The notes beneath the pieces were generated by a model, which saw only the letters and a program-made list of their open reading frames with translations, was not told the DNA's origin and ran no database searches. 64,000 bases of DNA from contig CAWESS010000037.1 in NCBI GenBank assembly GCA_963811825.1, positions 62,001 through 126,000 on the forward strand, read 5' to 3'. Positions 48,043 through 58,560 of this stretch are shown here, piece after piece; the first letter of the stretch is position 1; each line of letters starts with the position of its first letter. The position numbers and the translations under genes were made by a program. This DNA is from Fodinibacter sp963811825. GTDB taxonomy: Bacteria > Actinomycetota > Actinomycetes > Actinomycetales > Dermatophilaceae.

Positions 48043-50205
48043 ATGGTGGATGCACAGGTGCTGGAGATCGAGGGTCCGCACGGACCCCGTCAGGTGCGCG
48101 TGAGCAGCCCCGACCGGGTCATGTGGCCCGACTCCGGCATCACCAAGGGAGACCTCGCCGCCTACGTCACGGCCGTCGGTGACCCCCTGATCCACCACAT
48201 CGGCGACCGCCCCGTGACGCTCCAGCGCTTCCCCGACGGCATCGAGGGCGAGGAGTTCTACCAGAAGAACCCGCCCAAGGGCATGCCCGAGTGGGTGCGC
48301 ACCGTCTCGTGCCGCTACCCGAGCGGTCGCCGCCACGCCCAGGTCGTGTTCGACGAGGTCGCGAGCGCCGTGTGGGCCGTGCAGATGAACACGGTGACCT
48401 ACCACCCGTGGCCGGTTCGAACCGCGAACAACGACAACCCCGACGAGCTGCGCATCGACCTCGACCCCCAGCCCGGCCGCACCTTCTCGGATGCCGTGGA
48501 GGCGGCGGTCGCGCTGCGCGAGCTGCTCACCGAGGTGGGGCTCACCGCGTGGGCGAAGACCAGTGGCAACCGCGGGGTCCACGTCTACGCGCGGATCACC
48601 CCGACCCACGAGTTCCTCGACGTGCGGCACGGCGTCATCGGCATCGCCCGCGAGCTCGAACGCCGCCTGCCCGACCTCGTGACCTCGTCGTGGTGGAAGG
48701 AGGAGCGCGGTGAGCGCGTGTTCGTCGACTTCAACCAGGCCTGCCGCGACCGCACCATCGCGTCCGCCTACAGCCCGCGTCCGCTGCCCGGGGCCCCGGT
48801 CTCGATGCCGGTCACGTGGACCGAGCTGTCGACGGTGAGCCCCGCGGACTTCACCGTGCTCACGGTGCCCGACGTGCTCGAGGACCGCGGCGACGCCTGG
48901 GCCGACATCGACTCCGTGGTCGGCGACGTCTCCGGCGCCCTGGCCCTGTGGCAGCGAGACGTCGACGAGCGCGGGCTCGGTGAGCTCAACTTCCCGCCGG
49001 ACTACCCGAAGATGCCGGGCGAGCCGCCGCGCGTGCAGCCGAGCAAGCGACGCACCGACAAGGCCGACGACGAGTACATGCCGCCCAAGGCCGAACGTGA
49101 CGCCGCCGAGCGCGAGCGATGGGGGATGCCGGTCGTACCGCCCGTGCCGCCCATGCTCGCCAAGGCGGTCAAGGGCATCGGGGCCCTGGACGGCCAGGAC
49201 GTCAGCTTCGAGCCCAAGTGGGACGGGTTCCGCTCGATCATCTTCCGCTCGGGCGACCTGGTGGAGATCGGCAGCCGCAACGAGAAACCGATGACCCGCT
49301 ACTTCCCCGAGGTCGTGGAGGCTGCGTTGGCCAACCTGCCCGACCGGTGCGTCGTCGACGGCGAGATCATCGTCGTGCGGCCGGGGGAGGACCGCCTCGA
49401 CTTCGACCTGCTGAGCCAGCGCATCCACCCCGCGGCCAGCCGGGTCACCAAGCTCTCCGTCGAGACCCCGGCGCGGTTCGTCGCCTTCGACCTGCTCGCC
49501 CTCGGTGACGACGACCTCACCGGCCGGCCGTTCCGCGAGCGCCGCGCCCTGCTCGAGCAGGCCCTGGCCACAGCGCAGGCCCCCATCCACCTCACCCCGG
49601 CCACCACCGACCGCGACGTCGCGCAGGAGTGGTTCACCGAGTTCGAGGGGGCCGGGCTCGACGGGCTGGTCGCCAAGCAGCGGGGCGGCACCTACGAGCC
49701 CGACAAGCGCACGATGGCCAAGATCAAGCACGAGCGGACCGCCGACTGTGTCGTCGCGGGCTACCGCACCCACAAGAGCGGTGACGACCTCGTGGGCAGC
49801 CTGCTGCTCGGCATCCACGACGACACCGGCCAGCTGCTCTCGGTCGGCGTCATCGGCGCCTTCCCCATGGCGCGTCGCAAGGAGCTGTTCGACGAGCTGC
49901 AGCCCCTGGTCACCACGTTCGAGGACCACCCGTGGAGCTGGGCCGCCCAGGAGGAGGGCACCCGCACCCCGCGTGCCTCCGCCGGCAGCAGGTGGGCTGC
50001 CGGCAAGGACCTCTCGTTCACCCCGCTTCGCCCCGAGCTGGTCGTCGAGGTTCGCTACGACCACATGGAGGGCGTGCGGTTCCGCCACACGGCACAGTTC
50101 GCCCGGTGGCGCCCCGACAAGGAGCCGGCCGACTGCACCTTCGACCAGCTCGACGAACCCGTGTCCTACGACCTGTCCGAAGTTCTCACCGGGGGGCGCG
50201 GATGA
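48043..50205 (+). CDS. LigD-type primase-polymerase fused to ATP-dependent DNA ligase
   Basis: 720 residues. The LigD polymerase domain occupies about 1-300: FYQKNPPKGMPEWV, DELRIDLDPQPGRTF (metal-binding DLDP), SGNRGVHVYARI. The ligase domain begins near 380: motif I EPKWDGFRS with the AMP-accepting Lys392, VDGEIIVV, GLDGLVAKQ, KIKHERTADCVV, and an OB-fold. Typical LigD has an extra phosphoesterase domain, missing here, and no Ku gene lies nearby. Predicted role: end filling and sealing in NHEJ or base-excision-type repair. Confidence 0.9.
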   Translation: MVDAQVLEIEGPHGPRQVRVSSPDRVMWPDSGITKGDLAAYVTAVGDPLIHHIGDRPVTLQRFPDGIEGEEFYQKNPPKGMPEWVRTVSCRYPSGRRHAQVVFDEVASAVWAVQMNTVTYHPWPVRTANNDNPDELRIDLDPQPGRTFSDAVEAAVALRELLTEVGLTAWAKTSGNRGVHVYARITPTHEFLDVRHGVIGIARELERRLPDLVTSSWWKEERGERVFVDFNQACRDRTIASAYSPRPLPGAPVSMPVTWTELSTVSPADFTVLTVPDVLEDRGDAWADIDSVVGDVSGALALWQRDVDERGLGELNFPPDYPKMPGEPPRVQPSKRRTDKADDEYMPPKAERDAAERERWGMPVVPPVPPMLAKAVKGIGALDGQDVSFEPKWDGFRSIIFRSGDLVEIGSRNEKPMTRYFPEVVEAALANLPDRCVVDGEIIVVRPGEDRLDFDLLSQRIHPAASRVTKLSVETPARFVAFDLLALGDDDLTGRPFRERRALLEQALATAQAPIHLTPATTDRDVAQEWFTEFEGAGLDGLVAKQRGGTYEPDKRTMAKIKHERTADCVVAGYRTHKSGDDLVGSLLLGIHDDTGQLLSVGVIGAFPMARRKELFDELQPLVTTFEDHPWSWAAQEEGTRTPRASAGSRWAAGKDLSFTPLRPELVVEVRYDHMEGVRFRHTAQFARWRPDKEPADCTFDQLDEPVSYDLSEVLTGGRG

Positions 50206-50218
50206 CGCGCGGACGCGC

Positions 50219-51394
50219 ATGACCGGCCGCACCCAGCGCGTCGCGACCGCCGGGGCAGCGGTGGGGGTGACCACCGCCGTGGCCAGTGGCGCCGGGTCGC
50301 TCGCAGCCGCTGCCTACTTCGCGCGCAAGGTGCTCACCCCCGACCGTCAGCGCCCCGACGACGTCGTCGTACGGGCGGCCGGGGTCCTCGTCGGTCACCC
50401 TCACCGCGACGCCGGAGACCCTCGTCCCCGGGCGCTACGGCCTGTGGATCGACAACGGTTTCGGCCACGTGCGCATCGGCGACATCCTGCGGACCGACCC
50501 CGAGGCCGACGTCGTCGAGCGCGAGCTGATCGCCGTCGACCGCGGTTACCTCGCGCCCGGAACGGCCCGCTGGAACGCCTACTTCCACGGTGCGCCGCCC
50601 GACGTCACCATCGGCGCCGCGACCGAGCACGTCGACGTATGCCGGTGAGCTCGGTGCGATGCCTGCGTGGGTCGTGCGCCCCGAGGGTGCGCAGGCTCGG
50701 GCCTCGGGCCGGTGGGCGGTGCTCGTCCACGGGCGGGGAGCACGCCGCGAGGAGACGATCCGCGCGATGCCGCCCCTGCTCGGCCAGGGCTGGACCTGCC
50801 TGGTCCCGAGCTACCGCAACGACGAGGGCGTGCCGTCCGGCTCCGGACGGCCGCTACGCCCTGGGTCTGTCCGAGTGGCGTGACATCGAGGCCGCGGTCG
50901 CCTACGCCGTCGAGCACGGCGCTCAGGAGCTGCTGATCGTCGGCTGGTCGATGGGCGGGGCGATCGTGCTCCAGCTCCTCGACCGGACCCGGTTCTCGAA
51001 CCTCGTGTCCCGTGTCGTCCTCGACGGCCCGGTCATCGACTGGGGCGACGTCCTGGCCTACCACGCGCGGGGGCACCGCCTGCCCCGCCACGTCGGGTCG
51101 CTGGCTCGCTCGATGATGAACCGGCGCTGGGGTCACCGGCTCGTCGGCGTGCGCGAGGGGGTCGACCTGGCCAAGACCGACTGGGTGCGCCGGGCGGACG
51201 AGCTGCACCACCGCGTCCTGCTCATCCACTCGGCCGATGACGAGTTCGTGCCGGTCGGCCCGTCCCGCGAGCTGGCTCGGGCGCGCCCCGACCTCGTGAC
51301 CTTCCATCAGTGGCAGGTGGCCCGCCACTGCCAGGAGTGGAACACCGAACCCGAGCGCTGGGAGCGCCTCGTGGCCGAGTTCGCGGCGGGTTGA
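50219..51394 (+). pseudogene. alpha/beta hydrolase, three frameshifts
   Basis: Membrane-anchored or secreted serine hydrolase of about 391 residues. Pieces: an N-terminal hydrophobic segment (GAAVGVTTAVASGAGSLAAA); after a break near 50385 SVTLTATPETLVPGRYGLW; after 50637 PAWVVRP, LVHGRGARREETIR; after 50848 ELLIVGWSMGGAIVLQLL (nucleophile Ser in GWSMGG) and HSADDEFVPV (catalytic Asp). Each break is mended by two bases. The same direction as the ligase, 14 bases downstream. Confidence 0.8.
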
Positions 51395-51529
51395 GCGAAG
51401 GCCGCTCATAGTCATTTCGGGCCATGTCCGGGGTGGCGGCACAGGTATAGCGTGCGCGAGGGTGGCCGGACCGACCACCGCTGGTCATCCGGGGGGACTG
51501 CCCCCGGGCCCGTTGCTCGGAGGCTTCCC

Positions 51530-54500
51530 GTGGCTCGTCACTCATCGTCCCTTCGCCGCCTGGCCGTGACCACGTCGGTCATCGCCGTCGTGGTCGCCGG
51601 GGGTGCATCGACGGCCGCGCAGACCCTCGGCGCGGCGCCGCCGGACCCGTCGAGGTTCACCGCGACGCCACTGACGTCGATCGCGTCCCAGTTCGACGTG
51701 CCGAAGTCGGCGACCGGCAAGGTCGCCAAGAGCGACCCGGCGCTCCTCAAGCGCACCGATGCCGCCGTCGTCAGCGTCATGGTCAAGCTCGACCTCGACC
51801 CCGTCGCGTCGTACGCCGGTGGCGTGAAGGGGCTGAAGGCCACGAGCCCGGCCGCCACGAAGAAGCCCCTGAAGGCCAACAAGGCCGCCGTCGCGGCCTA
51901 CTCCAAGCACGCGAACGCCGTGGTCGCGGATGCGGCCAAGGACATCCGCAAGGCCTCCCGGGCGGCCAAGGTCGGCCGCTCGTTCACGACCGCATTCGGT
52001 GGGGTGTCGGTGCGGCTCCCCGCGAACCAGGCCAAGGCCCTGCTGGCCGTCGACGGCGTGGTCGCGGTGCAGAGCGACACCCTCGAGCAGCCACTGACCG
52101 ACGCCTCCCCGCAGTTCGTCGGTGCGACCAAGGTGTGGCCCTCGCTCGGCGGCTCGAGCACCGCTGGTGAGGGTGTCGTCGTCGGCATCCTGGACTCGGG
52201 CATCTGGCCCGAGCACCCCTCGCTGGTCGACCCCGGCATCGGCGCCCCGGACGGCGCTCCGTTCGCCTGTGACTTCGGGGACGGCAGCGCCGGTCTCGGC
52301 GCCGAGTTCGAGTGCAACGACAAGCTCGTCGGCGCCCACGTCTTCGTCGACACCTACCTCGCCCTCCTCGGTGCCGCGCCCGGTGAGTACTGCAACGCCA
52401 GCGGCTGCTCGGCGCGCGACGCCGACGGCCACGGCACGCACACGGCGACGACCGCGGCGGGCAGTCCGGTCGCGCACGCGACGGTCTTCGGCGTCGACCG
52501 CGGGGCCGTGAGCGGCATCGCCCCCGGGGCCTCCGTCATCGCCTACCGCGTCTGCCTCGACCAGGGCTGCTACAGCTCCGACTCGGTCGCCGCGGTCGAG
52601 CAGGCGATCAGCGACGGCGTCGACGTCATCAACTTCTCGATCAGCGGCGGCGCGAACCCCTACACCGACCCGGTCGAGCTGGCCTTCTACGACGCGAACG
52701 CCGCCGGGATCAGCGTCAACGCCTCCGCCGGCAACGACGGACCGGGTGCCGCCACGGCCAACCACGGTGGGCCGTGGGTGACGACCGTCGGCGCCTCGAC
52801 GTCCGACCGGCACTTCGAGTCCTCGCTGACCCTGTCCGCCGCCTGGTGCGGCCACCCTCACCAGGGTGGGGTCGACGATCACGCGGCGGCGTGACCGGCG
52901 TTCCCGTCGTGCCCGCCTCACAGGTGCCGGGCTACACGGGCACCGCGTTGTGCCAGACCCCGTTCGCCGCCGGGTCGCTCACCGGCAAGGTCGTCGTCTG
53001 CACGCGCGGTGGCAACGGTCGCATCGCCAAGGGCTACAACGCCTCCCTGGGTGGGGCGAGCGGGATGATCCTGCTCAACGCCACCGAGCGCGGCACCATG
53101 ACCGACAACCACTTCGTCCCGACCATCCACCTCGACAGCCCGAACAACGACGTGCTCGCCTTCCTGTCCGCCAACACCGGCGTCACCGCGACCTGGGCAG
53201 CCGGTCAGAAGGCGACGGTGCGCGGTGACGTCATGGCGGGCTTCAGCTCGCGCGGCCCGCTCGGCGACTTCCTCAAGCCCGACATCACCGCCCCCGGGGT
53301 CCAGATCCTCGCGGGCCACACGCCGACGCCGCTGACGCCGGACGGCGGACCTCCCGGCCAGCTGTTCCAGGCCATCGCCGGCACCTCGATGTCTGGCCCG
53401 CACCTGGCCGGCGCCTCCGCGCTCGTCAAGGCGGCGCACCCGACGTGGACCCCGGGCCAGATCAAGTCGGCCCTGATGACCTCGTCGACGCAGGACGTGC
53501 TCAAGGAGGACGGCGCCACCAAGGCCGACCCCTTCGACCGCGGCGCGGGCTCGATGCGCGTGGACGCGGCCGTCGCGGCCGTCGCGACCATCAGCGAGAC
53601 GCCGGCGAACCTCCTCACGGCTGCTGCGATGGACCGCGTCGACCTCAACCTGCCGAGCATCCAGGCCAACCCCCTGCCGGGTGCCATCACGACGCAGCGG
53701 ACCCTCACCAACACGACGACGCGCGACCAACCGTTCAAGGCCAGCGCCACAGGCACCAACGGGCTCAAGGTCACCGTCTCGCCGAGCTCGTTCTCGGTGC
53801 CGGCCGGTGGCACCAGGACCATCTCGATCACGCTCGACGGCACGGCCGCCCCCGACGGGTGGGCGTTCGGCCAGGTCACTCTGGCGTCGACGGCCAAGCG
53901 CACTCCGATCGTGCTTCCGGTGACGGCGCGCGTGGCCGACAGCGCCGTGCCGATGACGCACACCTGCACGCCGACCGTCCTCACCCGTGACCAGGATGCC
54001 GCGTGCACCGTGACGCTGACCAACAACAGCGCCGCTCCCGCCCCCGTCGAGCTCTCGCTCGACGCCGGCAACCGGGTCGACATCAGCTCGGTCAGCGCCC
54101 CGGCAACGGGGACGGCCCACGGGTTCTCGTGGAATGGCACCCTCACGCCGGCCCTCCCGCCGACGATCACCTCGGTCGCCTCCGTCGCGCCGGAGCAGAC
54201 GCCGGGCGGCGGGTACCTCCCGCTCTCCGACTTCGGCATCGCTCCCATTGCGGGCGTCGGTGACGAGACGATCACCAACTTCAACGTCCCGGCGTTCACC
54301 TACGGGACCGAGACCTACACCCGGATCGGCGTCGTCTCGAACGGGTACGTCGTGATCGGCGGTGGGGCGAGTGCGGACGTCGACTACCTGGCCGGCACCC
54401 GATCCCCTCGACGAACCGGCCGAACAACATCGTCGCGCCGTTCTGGAGCGACCTCAACCCGAGTCGCGCGGTGGTGCCGGCGTGCGCATCGGCATCCTCA

Positions 54501-54887
54501 CGCGACGGGATCGAACGCCTGGATCGTCGTCGACTACGAGGCGGTCGCCCACCTACAGCGCACGGGACAGAAGAACTCGTTCCAGGTCTGGATCGGCATC
54601 AACGGCACCGACGACGTCACGATCGCCCACGGCCCGACCGAGGGCCCCGGTGGCGACGGGCTGAGCCAGGGTGCCGAGAACCGCAACGGGACGAGCGGCG
54701 CCGCCTACACCGGTGGCACGGACACGACGTGGCGGGTCAACGCGACGCCCCGACCCCGGGTGGCTCGGTGACGATCACCTACGACGCCTCCAGCTCAAAA
54801 GCGGGCACGTACGTCCTGGCGCCGAAGGCCACGACCCCCGTGGTCAAGGGAACGATCAGCGTCCCGCAGACACTGCGGGTGCAGTGA
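51530..54887 (+). pseudogene. secreted subtilisin-like (S8) protease with PA domain, six frameshifts
   Basis: Exported protease of about 1120 residues. GTG 51530 follows GGAGG and a signal peptide (VTTSVIAVVVAGGASTAAQ). I9-type propeptide with SFTTAFGGVSVRLP; catalytic Asp in GILDSGIWPEHP; His in GHGTHTATTAA; PA insert VVVCTRGGNGRIAKGY; Ser in GTSMSGPHLAGASAL; Fn3-like domain PFKASATGTNGLKVTV; C-terminal beta domain. Breaks near 52845, 52888, 54400, 54466, 54512 and 54750 all look like 1-2 lost bases. If these are errors the enzyme is complete; a terminator follows. Confidence 0.85.
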
Positions 54888-54945
54888 CCTCTGCGCACTG
54901 ACCTCCGAGCGGTGACCCGCAGGGGCGTGGCCGCGAGGCGGTGAC

Positions 54946-54979
54946 CTCGTGGGGGTGGGCGGCGGCCCACCCCCACGAG
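54946..54979. terminator. bidirectional hairpin terminator
   Basis: 15-bp perfect arms (54946-54960 and 54965-54979) with loop GGCG between the convergent ends of the S8 protease and the RibD-like gene. Confidence 0.85.
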
Positions 54980-54991
54980 TCAGCCGTCGAC

Positions 54992-55733
54992 TCAGGTCCG
55001 CACCCGCCAGAGCCCGAGCAGCGTGCCCGCCTCCTCCAGCAACAGGCGCGGAGCGAGCCGGATGCCGTCGGCGTCACCGAGCGCTGGCCCGCTGGTCACC
55101 CGGGTGCCGTCGCCACCGACGACGGTCGGTGCGAGCGACAGCGCCACCTCGTCGACGACCCCCTCGGCCAGGGCGGCGGCGAACAGGCTCGGCCCGCCCT
55201 CGCAGAGGATGTGTCGGAGCCCGAGCACGGCGAGCGCGTCGAGCGCGCCAGCCAGGTCGACGTGGTCGCCCCCGGCGACGATGCACGGCATCCGAACCGA
55301 GAACGCTGCGGGCCCGCGCGAGGCGACGCGGGCCGGCTGACTCGCAGGTCACGAGCAGCCCGGCACCGCGGCCCGCGACCGGTGTGCGGAGGCCTTCCGG
55401 GACCCGACCGGAGCCGGTGACCACGACGAGCGCCGGTGGTGACGGCCGACGGCGGGTCGGCTCGATCCGTTCGTAACCCTCCGCGCGCACCGTGCCCGCC
55501 CCGACGAGCACGGCATCACACAGGGCCCGTTGCAGGGCGAAGACCCGGTTGTCCGCAGGGGTGTTGATCGTGCCGCTGCGGCCGTCGCCCCCGACCGCGG
55601 AGCCGTCGAGGGTGCTGACGAAGTTCGACCGCACCCAGCGGCGCCGCGGGAAGGCGTAGAGGTCGGCGAGGTCGGAGGCCGTGACGCGCGCACCGGGCTG
55701 CGCCGGTCGTCGCGGATCGAGGAGGACGCGCAT
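54992..55733 (-). pseudogene. RibD_C-type pyrimidine reductase, one frameshift
   Basis: About 248 residues: SDLADLYAFPRRRWVRSNFV, STLDGSAVGGDGRSGTIN, VLVGAGTVRAEGYE (NADPH site), ALVVVTGSGRVP, then a break near 55300 and VAGGDHVDLAGAL, LRHILCEGGPSLFAALA. The family is a stand-alone relative of the riboflavin reductase domain. ATG 55733. Confidence 0.8.
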
Positions 55734-55834
55734 GCGGTGAGTGTGGCAGGACCACGGTGGTGAGGGCGGCTCGCCGGTGACAGCGATTGCACCGCTCGGG
55801 CCCATGGCGGCCGAGGGTCTGCAAGGATGCGGCG

Positions 55835-56887
55835 ATGGGCAAGGGTTCGAAGAAGAGCAAGAAGTCCGACAAGAAGTCCGGCAGGAAGTCGGGCAAGGGC
55901 GGCGCCGTCCCGCAGGCGGAGGTCGCCGGCTCCGGCGCGCTCCCGGCCGAGCAGGTCACGCCGGACGCGAAGCTCTCGGGCAAGGCGGCGAAGAAGGCCG
56001 AGAAGAAGCGCAAGAAGGCCGCGAAGGCACGCGGGGACAAGGCCGTCGAACCCGTCACGTGGTCGCAGGTGCTGCGCGTCGGACCGGGCTTCTCGCTCGC
56101 CGACCTCGACCCCGCCTCGAAGCCCGGGTTCACGGGCGACAAGGCCGCCGGCGAGGCCGTCATGGAAGAGCTCCAAGCCCGCACGAGCGACCTGCAGGAA
56201 CGGCTCTACGCCGAGTCCAAGGGTGGCGGTGGGCGTTCGGTGCTGCTCGTCATCCAGGGCATGGACACCTCCGGCAAGGGCGGCATCATGCGCCACGTCG
56301 TCGGGGCCGTCGACCCCCAGGGCATCGACATCACGTCGTTCAAGGCGCCGAGCGCCGAGGAGAAGCGACACCCGTTCCTCTGGCGCATCCGCCCAGCACT
56401 CCCGGGCCCGGGCGACATCGGCGTCTTCGACCGCAGCCACTACGAGGACGTGCTCATCGCGCGGGTCCACGACCTCGTCCCGCGCACCACCTGGTCGCGC
56501 AGGTACTCGCAGATCAACACCTTCGAGGCGGGCGTCGTCGAGTCGGGCACGACCATCATCAAGGTCATGCTGCACATCTCCAGCGCCGAGCAGAAGGCCC
56601 GCCTCACCGAGCGCCTCGAGCGCGAGGACAAGCACTGGAAGTACAACCCCGGCGACATCGACGAGCGGATGCACTGGCCCGACTACATGACGGCGTACCA
56701 GGCGGCGCTCGAGAAGACCTCCACCGATGCCGCGCCGTGGTTCGTCGTGCCCGCCGACCGCAAGTGGTACGCGCGCCTCGCCGTGACCAACCTCCTGCTC
56801 GAGCACCTCGAGGCGATGGACCCGAAGTGGCCCGCGGCCGACTTCGACGTCGAGGCCGAGAAGACCCGGCTCGCCCTCACTCCCTGA
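55835..56887 (+). CDS. ppk2: polyphosphate kinase 2
   Basis: Phosphorylates nucleotides with polyphosphate. 350 residues. N-terminal 60 residues are extremely Lys/Ser-rich (KGSKKSKKSDKKSGRKSGKG) and disordered, possibly for polyphosphate binding. Walker A GMDTSGKGG (about 142-150), lid SFKAPSAEEKRHPFLW, Walker B-like FDRSHYEDVL. The class (AMP- or ADP-specific) cannot be told. Its stop overlaps the end of the convergent dehydrogenase gene by 11 bases. Confidence 0.93.
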   Translation: MGKGSKKSKKSDKKSGRKSGKGGAVPQAEVAGSGALPAEQVTPDAKLSGKAAKKAEKKRKKAAKARGDKAVEPVTWSQVLRVGPGFSLADLDPASKPGFTGDKAAGEAVMEELQARTSDLQERLYAESKGGGGRSVLLVIQGMDTSGKGGIMRHVVGAVDPQGIDITSFKAPSAEEKRHPFLWRIRPALPGPGDIGVFDRSHYEDVLIARVHDLVPRTTWSRRYSQINTFEAGVVESGTTIIKVMLHISSAEQKARLTERLEREDKHWKYNPGDIDERMHWPDYMTAYQAALEKTSTDAAPWFVVPADRKWYARLAVTNLLLEHLEAMDPKWPAADFDVEAEKTRLALTP

Positions 56888-58532
56888 GGGCGCGCTCGAG
56901 GAGGAGCGCCACGGCATCCGGCCCGACCGAGGACCCGAGCGTGCCGAAGGTGCTCCCGTGGTCACCGCCGAGGCGGCTCGCGACGAACGCGTCCGCGACG
57001 GCCGCGGGGGAGTGCCGCACGAGCAGGCCCGCCTGCAGGGTCACGGCCAGGTGCTCGACGAGGCGCCGTGCCGCCCACGCGGCGTCCGGCGCCAGGGCGA
57101 GCGCGGATGCCGTCCCGCACCGGTCGATCGCGGCGTCGAGCACGGGATCGTGGCCGCGAGCGAGGGCGAGCTCCTCGAGCAGTGCCGCGAGGGATGCCGG
57201 GTCGCGGGTGAGCGCCCGCACGACGTCGAGCGCGTTGACGTTGCCCGAGCCCTCCCAGATCGAGTTGAGCGGCGCCTCGCGGTAGAGCCGGGCCAGACCG
57301 TTCTCCTCGACGTAGCCGTTGCCGCCCAGGCACTCCAGCGCCTCGGCGACCATCGGCGCAGCGCGCTTGCACACCCAGAACTTGCCCAGGGCCACCCCCA
57401 GCCGCACGAAGTCGCTCTCGCCGGAGTCGACGGCGTGGGCCAGTCGCATCGCGAGCACCGTGGCCGCCTCGCTCTCCAGCGCCAGGTCGGCGAGGACGTT
57501 GCGCATGAGGGGCTGGTCGACGAGCAGTGCCCCGAAGGCGCTGCGGTGGCGGGCGTGGTGCACGGCGCGCACGAGGGCCGCGCGCATCGTGGCGGTCGAC
57601 CCGAGCACGCAGTCGAGCCGGGTCGACGCGACCATCTCGATGATGGTGCGGATGCCGCGACCCTCCTCGCCGACCCGCACCGCCCACGTGCCGTCCAGCT
57701 CGATCTCCGACGAGGCGTTGGAGCGGTTGCCGAGCTTGTCCTTGAGCCGCTGGATCCGGATCTCGTTGCGGGTGCCGTCGTCGAGCACCCGGGGGAGCAG
57801 GAAGCACCCGACCCCGGCGTCGGTCTGGGCCAGCACGAGGAACGCATCACTCATCGGGGCCGAGCAGAACCACTTGTGGCCGGTGAGGCGGTAGGTCTGG
57901 CCGGCCAACGGGCCGTCCGGCGCTGACACGGCCCGTGTCGTGTTGGCCCGCACGTCGGAGCCGCCCTGCTTCTCGGTCATCCCCATCCCGACCGTGAGCC
58001 CGGCCTTGGTGGCCGCGGGGGCCAGCACGGGGTCGTAGGCGCGCGAGGCGAGCCCCGGCATCCAGCGGTCGGCGAGGGCGGGCTCGGCCGCGAGGGCGGG
58101 CGCCGCGGCATACGTCATCGACACCGGGCACAGGTGACCGGCCTCGACCTGGGACCACACGATGAACCCCGCGGCCCGTCGGGCGTGGGCGCCACTCGCG
58201 AAGGGGCGCGTCCAGGGCTCGGCGGTGAGACCGTGGCCGACGGCGACCTCCATGAGGCGGTGGTAGGACGGGTGGTACTCCACCTCGTCGCGGCGCTCCC
58301 CGGTCGCGGCGTGCGTGAACAGCACCGGGGTGACGCGGTCGGCCTGGTCGGCCCAGGCGCGCACCGCGGGCGTGCCGGCGAGGGCGCCGAGGTCCGTGAG
58401 AGCACGGGCGCCGGCCGGGTCGACGGGCGCGACCCACCGCTGCACGCCCTCGCTGAGGACCTGGTCGCAGGCGAGGAGGTTGAGGTGGCTCGGCTCCGGG
58501 ACGACATTGGTGACGACGTGGGTCCGCACCAC
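56877..58532 (-). CDS. AidB-type acyl-CoA dehydrogenase
   Basis: 551 residues. FAD-dependent acyl-CoA dehydrogenase fold with MTEKQGGSDVRANTT, LTGHKWFCSAPMSDAFLVLA, and ECLGGNGYVEENGLARLYRE. E. coli AidB is an adaptive-response protein that binds DNA; the long N-terminal domain (NLLACDQVL) is shared. Substrate and role here unproven. Confidence 0.88.
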   Translation of the reverse strand: MVRTHVVTNVVPEPSHLNLLACDQVLSEGVQRWVAPVDPAGARALTDLGALAGTPAVRAWADQADRVTPVLFTHAATGERRDEVEYHPSYHRLMEVAVGHGLTAEPWTRPFASGAHARRAAGFIVWSQVEAGHLCPVSMTYAAAPALAAEPALADRWMPGLASRAYDPVLAPAATKAGLTVGMGMTEKQGGSDVRANTTRAVSAPDGPLAGQTYRLTGHKWFCSAPMSDAFLVLAQTDAGVGCFLLPRVLDDGTRNEIRIQRLKDKLGNRSNASSEIELDGTWAVRVGEEGRGIRTIIEMVASTRLDCVLGSTATMRAALVRAVHHARHRSAFGALLVDQPLMRNVLADLALESEAATVLAMRLAHAVDSGESDFVRLGVALGKFWVCKRAAPMVAEALECLGGNGYVEENGLARLYREAPLNSIWEGSGNVNALDVVRALTRDPASLAALLEELALARGHDPVLDAAIDRCGTASALALAPDAAWAARRLVEHLAVTLQAGLLVRHSPAAVADAFVASRLGGDHGSTFGTLGSSVGPDAVALLLERALRE

Positions 58533-58560
58533 TGCAGGGTACGGCGGTTACCGTTGGCCC

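Noticed and set aside
47452..50274. 940-residue minus-strand open frame
   Set aside because: Only its last 145 residues (MsrB) are real; the remainder mirrors the ligase gene.
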